From Manihot esculenta (lineage: Eukaryota; Streptophyta; Magnoliopsida; Malpighiales; Euphorbiaceae), in NCBI RefSeq assembly GCF_001659605.2, contig NC_035174.2, positions 22,952,027 through 23,016,026 of the forward strand: 64,000 nucleotides of DNA, read 5' to 3'. Position numbers and translations under genes: made by a program. Shown in pieces: positions 58,624 to 64,000 of this stretch (positions are counted from its first letter, which is position 1; every line of letters starts with the position of its first letter). Under the pieces are notes generated by a model. That model was not told where the DNA came from, searched no databases, and was given only the letters and a program-made list of their open reading frames with translations.

Positions 58624-59112
58624 CCTGCCCCGAAAGTGCCCTGTCCAGCTCTCTCTTGCATGTTTCTCTATGATTGTTTCATGATGTTTTAGGGGGTTTT
58701 TGGGGAGTAGTTTAGTGTTATGTTCTAGTTGTTTGGTCCCTCATTTGAGTCCACCTGTGTAGGTTCGGACCCGAGGAACCGAGGACCCCAGCAGTGAGCC
58801 AGCTGCTCCAGTGTCTGGTCAGAGCTATCCAGAGGTGAGTAGAATAAATCTCTACGTTTTAAAGTAAACCAATTGTAAAGTTTTGAGCATGTTCATGCAT
58901 CATGAATGCCATGTGACGTTTTAGGTTGTTTGCATTAGAATTCACGAATATGTTGCATTGCATATTTTAATGTTGATGTGGATGAATGTTGGATGATCCA
59001 TAGCCCTCGATCTATGATGTGACGATGTGATATGTACGGTACGGAATGTAAGACCAGTGGGACCCATTCTACGTTCGCTGGCACTATGTTAGAGAAAGAC
59101 CAGGACTCATTC

Positions 59113-60135
59113 TGTAATACCCGGCATATTCAGACATCGGAATTTCTACCGTCCGGTGGAATTCGAGGATGTCAGAGGTTGCTAGAAGGGTAAGAGAAAG
59201 GTTTTCTAAAATATTTTCAAGTATTTTAAAGGTTTAGAGTGAAAAAGACTTGAGTTTTGTGGAGAATTGGCCAAAGGAGTTTCTGTCATGTTCGGCCCCC
59301 GAAGGTTAAGTTCGGCCGCCGAAAGTGCCCAATGTTCGGCCCCCGAAGGTGATGTTCGGCCCCCGAAAGTTGCATGGTTTTGCATGCAGTTTCGGCAGCC
59401 GAAGCTGAGGTGGTCGGTTAGTTGTGCACACTCCTCAGTCCGTGATTTGGCCAGGTGTTTGCCGCCAGATCATGACCAGAGGTTAGGCCACGTCTCCCTT
59501 GACTCATCTGCAAGCTTTTATCAGCTTAGGTAGAGGGTTTGGTTGTGTTTTCAGTAAGTTTGAACGTTTTGAGAGAAAAGAGAGAAAAGAGAGGTTTTGG
59601 TGGTTGAAGCTTGAGAAGGGGATTTGCTGTGTTCAGGTTGGTCCTCTTCTAGTTTCAGGAGGTAAGGAAAGTCTTTAAGTTTGTTTTAAATGTACTGTCA
59701 GTTACTGGATAGACTTGTGCTTTCTCTAGTGTCTTTGCCATAGTGTGATGTATGATTAATCCCTTTGTACATGCATCCTGTTTTACGTTTCTTGATGAGA
59801 AATGTGTGAGTTGGGCTTAACGTATGGCTTTGATGAGATACCAATGGGATGTGTTACAGATTAAAAGGGTTTCAATCCCTTGATCCACAGCAGATAGTAG
59901 TCCCTGGTATAGGCCCTGAGGGCCATTTCAGATTGACATATCTGAGGAGCAGCAGTTAAGCCTACAGAGTTTTACAGGATTGTTGAGTCATTTTGTATCA
60001 TGTATGGGATTTATCAGGTACACAGAGAATATAGTCGGCTTGCTACGGGTCCCGGCGGCCTTAAGCCGATCTGGATCCTAGTGCCAGTGATGGTTCGGGC
60101 CGTTACAGAGGGGTACCGATTTCCGGGTCGTTACA
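59113..60135 (+). repeat. Short solo LTR nested in the LTR of element C
   Basis: 1,023 bp, from TGTAATACCCGGC to CCGGGTCGTTACA, with perfect CATTC duplications (59108-59112 and 60136-60140). It is less than half the length of the other Tekay-type LTRs and has only one palindrome cluster (59291-59403). Near its end it carries the same doubled terminus as element B (GGGCCGTTACAGAGGGG...GGGTCGTTACA), so it is closer to B than to its host C. Confidence 0.95.
59291..59403. promoter_or_regulatory. Palindrome cluster, nested short LTR
   Basis: Five units, TTCGG...CCGAA, with centres CCCCC (three), CCGCC and CAGCC; two are exact TTCGGC-N-GCCGAA. I see no clear TATA box nearby. Confidence 0.6.
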
Positions 60136-60851
60136 CATTCTACGTTCTGGCATAGTTGGACTGTTATGTTATGCTATGTAAGGGAAAGACCAGGACCCAT
60201 TCTACGTTCTGGCACAGTTGGACTATGTAGAGGGCTATTGGTGACAAGTTCATCCTTGATGTGATTAGCTATGATGTGATGCATTCCATCTTACTATATG
60301 ATTTAAATGTTTTTATTATTCTGCTCACTGGGCTCTAGTAGCTCACCCCACTCCCAAATTCCCCAGGCTTGCAGGTACAGGGTAGACCAGGAGGTCGGCA
60401 AGAGTATTGAAGTCTTTGTATGTACTAGATAGAATGTGGACATGATGAATTGTAAAGTTATAAATAGTTATGTGATGTAATGATATTGAGGATTAGAGGT
60501 TGTGCTTGACCTATGTATAAGGTATCCCTTTTAATGCATGATCCTAGATCTTTTTATAATGTTTATGTAAACCAACTCAACATATGTTGTACCGCCCATT
60601 GGGGTATTGATGAGATCCCACAGAGGGGTCATAGTTATGATTATGTTTATGTTCAGTGCATGCACAGGTTGAGTTTGGTGTATGAGAGAATGTATGAAAG
60701 AAAAGTTTCAAATTTTTATGTACATTCTTGATCATGTATGGGATTAAGCAGGTTTACAGGATGGATGTTAGGCTTGCTACGGGTCCCGGCGGCCTTAAGC
60801 CGACCTGGATCCTAGCATCGGTAGCGGTCCGATTTTCGGGTCATTTCAGAA

Positions 60852-60863
60852 TGGTATCAGAGC
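60852..60863 (+). promoter_or_regulatory. Primer binding site of element C
   Basis: TGGTATCAGAGC, three bases after the LTR, as in element A. Confidence 0.94.
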
Positions 60864-61120
60864 CCTAGGTTCATAGGGTCGGACCTAGAGTGTCAGGCTC
60901 ATAGATGTTCTAGAAGGTCAAGCACAATAGGAAGATCATGTCCACTAGGATAGGATGTTGAGTCCTGTCTTGTATGATGATGTGAAATGCCATGATTATA
61001 TGCATGTGCATTGATGCTATGATATGAATGATATATATGTGATGCGGGTTCATGTGTTTCCACATGGACCATATGATGCTAATGTTTGTGTGATGTGTAC
61101 TGTTTTTTTTAGAAAACAGG

Positions 61121-64000
61121 ATGAGAGGAACCCGTCGATCTGCAAGATTGACTGGAGTACCACCAGAGGATGAGGGCACGAGCGCCCGTCCTCCTACATT
61201 GCCTAGGGCAATGTCATGTAGAGCAAACAGAGAGAGAGTGTCAAGGGACCCTAGAAGGTCTTTTGATGCTAGCAGAAGGGGGACTGATAGAGGAGGAAGT
61301 TCTACAGATGTGAGGGAGGTTATGGAAGAGGATCAGAGGAGGGATGGGAACCTGGATGTGAGCATGGAGGAAGAGGGGACAGGGGAGTCACAGGGAGTCG
61401 TTCAGGCCTCGGGGTATGGTTTTCCACCCCATTATCCACCCTTCCCACAGGGTTCAGGGTATCCGATGGGAGGCACATCGGATTATTCCAGCTTTAACCC
61501 CTACCCTACCTACATGCCTTATCCACCTTTCTATCCACCTTACACACAGTACCCAGCTTATCCACCCTCACCCTTCTATGCTAACCCGGCAAACCCCACC
61601 TCGGGGAATGCTGCACCCCCACCTCCACCACCTACAGAACCAGCAGCCCCAGTTACTCAACCTTCTAGACCTAGCTCAGCCGGTGGGAGCAAAGTAAAGA
61701 TGACAGATTACCTTAAGCTGGATGCTCCCAAATACAAGTCAGGGGATGATCCCTTTGAGTACCTGAGAGTAGTGAAGACGATAACTGATGAGCTAGGGGC
61801 AGATGACAGCAGGGCCATTCAGATGGCAGGGTTCACTTTAAAGTGCAAGAAGGCACGGGAATGGTTCAAGTGTTATGTGGACCCGAGACTAGATGGCATG
61901 ACATGGGAGGAATTTGCGAATGAGTTTGCTGGATGGGCTTTTCCAGACAGTTCCAGAGAACTGAAGATGATTGAGTTTGAACAGCTGAGGCAGACAGAAC
62001 ACATGAGTGTAGAGGAGTTCACAGATAAATTCCTGGAGCTATTGCCTTTTTCAGGGCAAGCTCTAGATACAGATACGAAGAAAGCTAAGAGATATGTTAT
62101 GAAGCTGCATTCTAGGTACTCCTCTTTAATTTAGTCAGTCGAAAGGGAAAGTTTCCACACTGTGGTGGATATGGCTCGAAGGATGGAGGCTAGTGCTATA
62201 GTTGAGGGGTCAGTGAAGCAGTCAGTGACCCAGTCTTCAGGGGTTAAGACCCCAGGCAGACGAGGGCCAGGTCCCTCTTCTCAGAGCTCAGGTAGCAAGA
62301 GGTGGAATAACACCACCAAGAAGCCGAAGAAGAACAAGTTTTGGAGTAAGTTGAAATCCGGTCTGGGATTAGGCGGTGGCTCGAGCTCAGGCTCAAATGG
62401 TACAGAATGCCAAAGATGTGGAAGACCGCACAAGGGAGTGTGTCGAGCTGGGACTAATACATGTTTCAGATGTGGACAGGAGGGACACATGGCTCGGGAG
62501 TGTCCTAGAGCACCTTTTATGGGCCAGCCCCAGCAGACAGCTTCTGGTAGTGTGGCACAGCCAGCAGCTCCAGCCACAACTTAGGGCAGTGGCAGAGGTA
62601 GAGGGAGAGGGGCAGCCTCTTCTTCTGGTTCCCGAGGTGAAGGTCCATCAGCTCCAGCCAGGATCTTCACCATGACTCAGCAGGAGGCTAACACATCCAA
62701 CACCGTGGTGTCAGGTAATCTCGTCATTGGGTGTTCTGATGTGTATGCATTAATGGACCCGGGTGCATCTCATTCTTTTATTGCTCCGAGAGCCGTTGAG
62801 AGGTTGGGTCTGATAGTCTCTGGGTTAGAGTGTCCCCTATGGGTCAGTGGACCCAAGTGTGACCCGTCAGTGGCAGAGTCAGTCTGTCAGTACAGTCCAA
62901 TTTTTGTTGAGGGAAGATGCCTCTCCGCCGACCTTGTGGTTCTAGATTTGACAGACTTTGACGTCATTCTAGGGATGGATTGGCTATCTACCCATGGTGC
63001 TACCTTGGACTGCAGAGACAAGGTAGTCAGGTTTAGAGATCAGAACGGGTCAGAGGTCGTCTTCAGAGGAGACAAGAGGGGTACACCTAGAGGTCTGATA
63101 TCAGCTCTTCAGGCTCGTAGGTTGCTTAGGAAGGGATGTTAGGGGTATTTGGCTCATGTGAGAGAGCTAGATAGTCAGGTCAGGGAGCCAGCCTCAGTGC
63201 CAGTTGTCAGAGAATTTCAGGATGTTTTTCCAGACGAGCTTCCAGGTTTACCACCTGCTAGGGAGATAGAGTTCGAGATAAAGTTGATGCCTGGAACTAG
63301 ACCGATCTCTATCCCTCCCTACAGGATGGCCCCAGCCGAGTTGAAGGAATTGAAAGAACAGTTGCAAGAACTGGTAGAAAAGGGCTTCATCCGACAGAGT
63401 ACCTCACCTTGGGGTGCTCCGGTCTTGTTTGTGAGGAAGAAGGATGGATCCCTTAGACTTTGTATCGACTACAGGCAGTTGAACAAAGTCACTACCAAGA
63501 ATAGGTACCCTCTGCCAAGGATCGATGATCTATTCGACCAGCTAGCAGGAGCGGGTTGTTTCTCTAAAATAGATCTGAGATCTGGGTACCACCAGCTGAG
63601 GATAAGGGAGGAAGACGTGCCGAAGACAGCTTTCAGGACCAGATATGGGCATTTTGAGTTCCTTGTAATGCCGTTCGGGTTAACCAACGCCCCTGCAACA
63701 TTCATGGATCTCATGAACAGAGTGTTTAGCCAATACCTGGATCACTTTGTTATTGTCTTCATAGATGATATCTTAGTGTATTCCAGGAATGCAGAGGAGC
63801 ATGCCCATCATCTGAGGTTAGTTCTGCAGACCTTGAGGGAACATGGCTTGTATGCCAAGTTCTCTAAGTGTGAGTTCTGGCTGAGGAGCATTTCATTCTT
63901 GGGGCATGTTGTGTCAGGAAACGGGATAGAGGTGGACCCCAAGAAGATAGAAGCTGTGGCTAACTGGCCTAGACCCACTTCAGTGACAGAGATTAGAAGT
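61121..64000 (+). pseudogene. gag-pol: Ty3/gypsy Gag-Pol of element C with three TAG stops (partial)
   Basis: Read through the stops, one frame runs from ATG 61121 to the window edge (960 codons). It contains the P/Y-rich region, gag core (REWFKCYVDPRLDG), CQRCGRPHKGVC, zinc knuckle CFRCGQEGHMAREC (from residue 448), protease LMDPGASHSF (Asp 546), then RT with [36 protein letters not shown] and active site FIDDILVYS (Asp about 882). TAG stops fall at codons 338 (62132), 488 (62582) and 674 (63140). The first two are CAG in element A. No frameshifts are seen. The RT wording fits the Tekay/Del chromovirus group; the integrase and any chromodomain lie beyond the window. Confidence 0.93.

Larger units (their letters stand above)
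57547..60848 (+). repeat. 5' LTR of element C, interrupted by a nested solo LTR
   Basis: It starts TGTAATACCCGGC and ends CGGGTCATTTCA (a decayed form of GGGTCGTTACA). Without the insertion 59113-60140 it is about 2,274 bp. Plus-strand TATAAAA at 57883-57889, palindrome clusters at 57724-57864 and 58410-58623, and remains of the ~36-bp repeats around the nested LTR. Confidence 0.92.
57547..64000 (+). mobile_element. Element C: Ty3/gypsy (Tekay/Del-like) retrotransposon, 5' part
   Basis: Plus-strand element with 5' LTR 57547-60848 (including a nested solo LTR), primer site 60852-60863, leader to 61120, then the gag-pol frame to the window edge. It is the same subfamily as A: from the gag start over 1,804 nt the two have no length difference. 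Its frame has three in-frame TAG codons, so C looks dead as a coding copy although its structure is complete in view. Its 3' half lies outside the window. Confidence 0.93.

Noticed and set aside
61416..61697. 93-codon frame (and its counterpart 1228-1509)
   Set aside because: It is the shifted-frame shadow of the P/Y-rich part of gag in elements C and A.
61121..64000. An integrated plant pararetrovirus, considered because of the zinc knuckle and RT
   Set aside because: LTRs with inverted TG/CA ends, the primer site next to the LTR and the Ty3/gypsy gag-protease-RT order identify an LTR retrotransposon; there is no movement protein.

Overview
This is plant nuclear DNA from a flowering plant. 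The one clear host gene is a eudicot-type NAC transcription factor with conserved GT-AG introns. Almost everything else is a nest of LTR retrotransposons with plant initiator-methionine tRNA primer sites (TGGTATCAGAGC), plus LINE, SINE and MITE insertions in very AT-rich DNA. A Malpighiales/Euphorbiaceae (cassava-like) source is only a guess from overall style.

Layout. 1-12019: the 5' part of a minus-strand Ty3/gypsy element (A; Tekay/Del-like) with an open gag-protease frame running off the left edge. Its 2.2-kb LTR is split by a complete, very young, non-autonomous relative (B, 3827-11534, TSD TGAAA). 12020-24614: AT-rich DNA with a Mutator-type MITE (12554-13354, 9-bp TSD), a solo Tekay-type LTR (16410-18750, TSD GATAT), a Stowaway-like MITE and three copies of another MITE-like repeat. 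24615-28200: a decayed L1 LINE cut by a solo LTR (25531-27104, TSD ATGCT), followed by a Ty1/copia tail. 28201-33870: degenerate repeats and small insertions. 33979-35951: the NAC gene (LOV1/NAC035-like, 3 exons, 385 aa). 36490-40805: tandem repeats, a gypsy integrase fragment, a SINE and a MITE whose centre is a (GAA)n expansion. 40811-45374: an apparently intact Ty1/copia element (Ale-like) with 160-bp LTRs, non-canonical TA...TA termini and one 1,404-codon ORF. 45380-57546: decayed Tat-like gypsy and copia remnants, the copia cut by another solo Tekay-type LTR (50799-53121, TSD GTATG). 57547-64000: the 5' part of a plus-strand Tekay-type element (C), whose LTR carries a nested short solo LTR (59113-60135, TSD CATTC) and whose gag-pol frame is broken by three TAG codons.

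How the parts relate. A, B, C and the three Tekay-type solo LTRs share LTR ends, primer site and an unusual promoter design. Dense clusters of the odd palindrome TTCGGC-N-GCCGAA lie just upstream of the LTR TATA box in the long LTRs, and again about 0.5-0.75 kb downstream of it. A and C have identical spacing over 1,804 nt, but two glutamine CAG codons open in A are TAG in C, a pattern expected from CHG-methylation decay. B has kept its ends and lost its coding capacity, so it would depend on proteins from an A-like partner.

The most unusual signals are the LTR palindrome arrays with their interchangeable repeat cassettes, and the young copia element with TA/TA termini whose ORF ends inside its own 3' LTR. 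All calls come from reading the sequence. No database or alignment program was used, and boundaries of decayed elements are approximate unless a target-site duplication is given.
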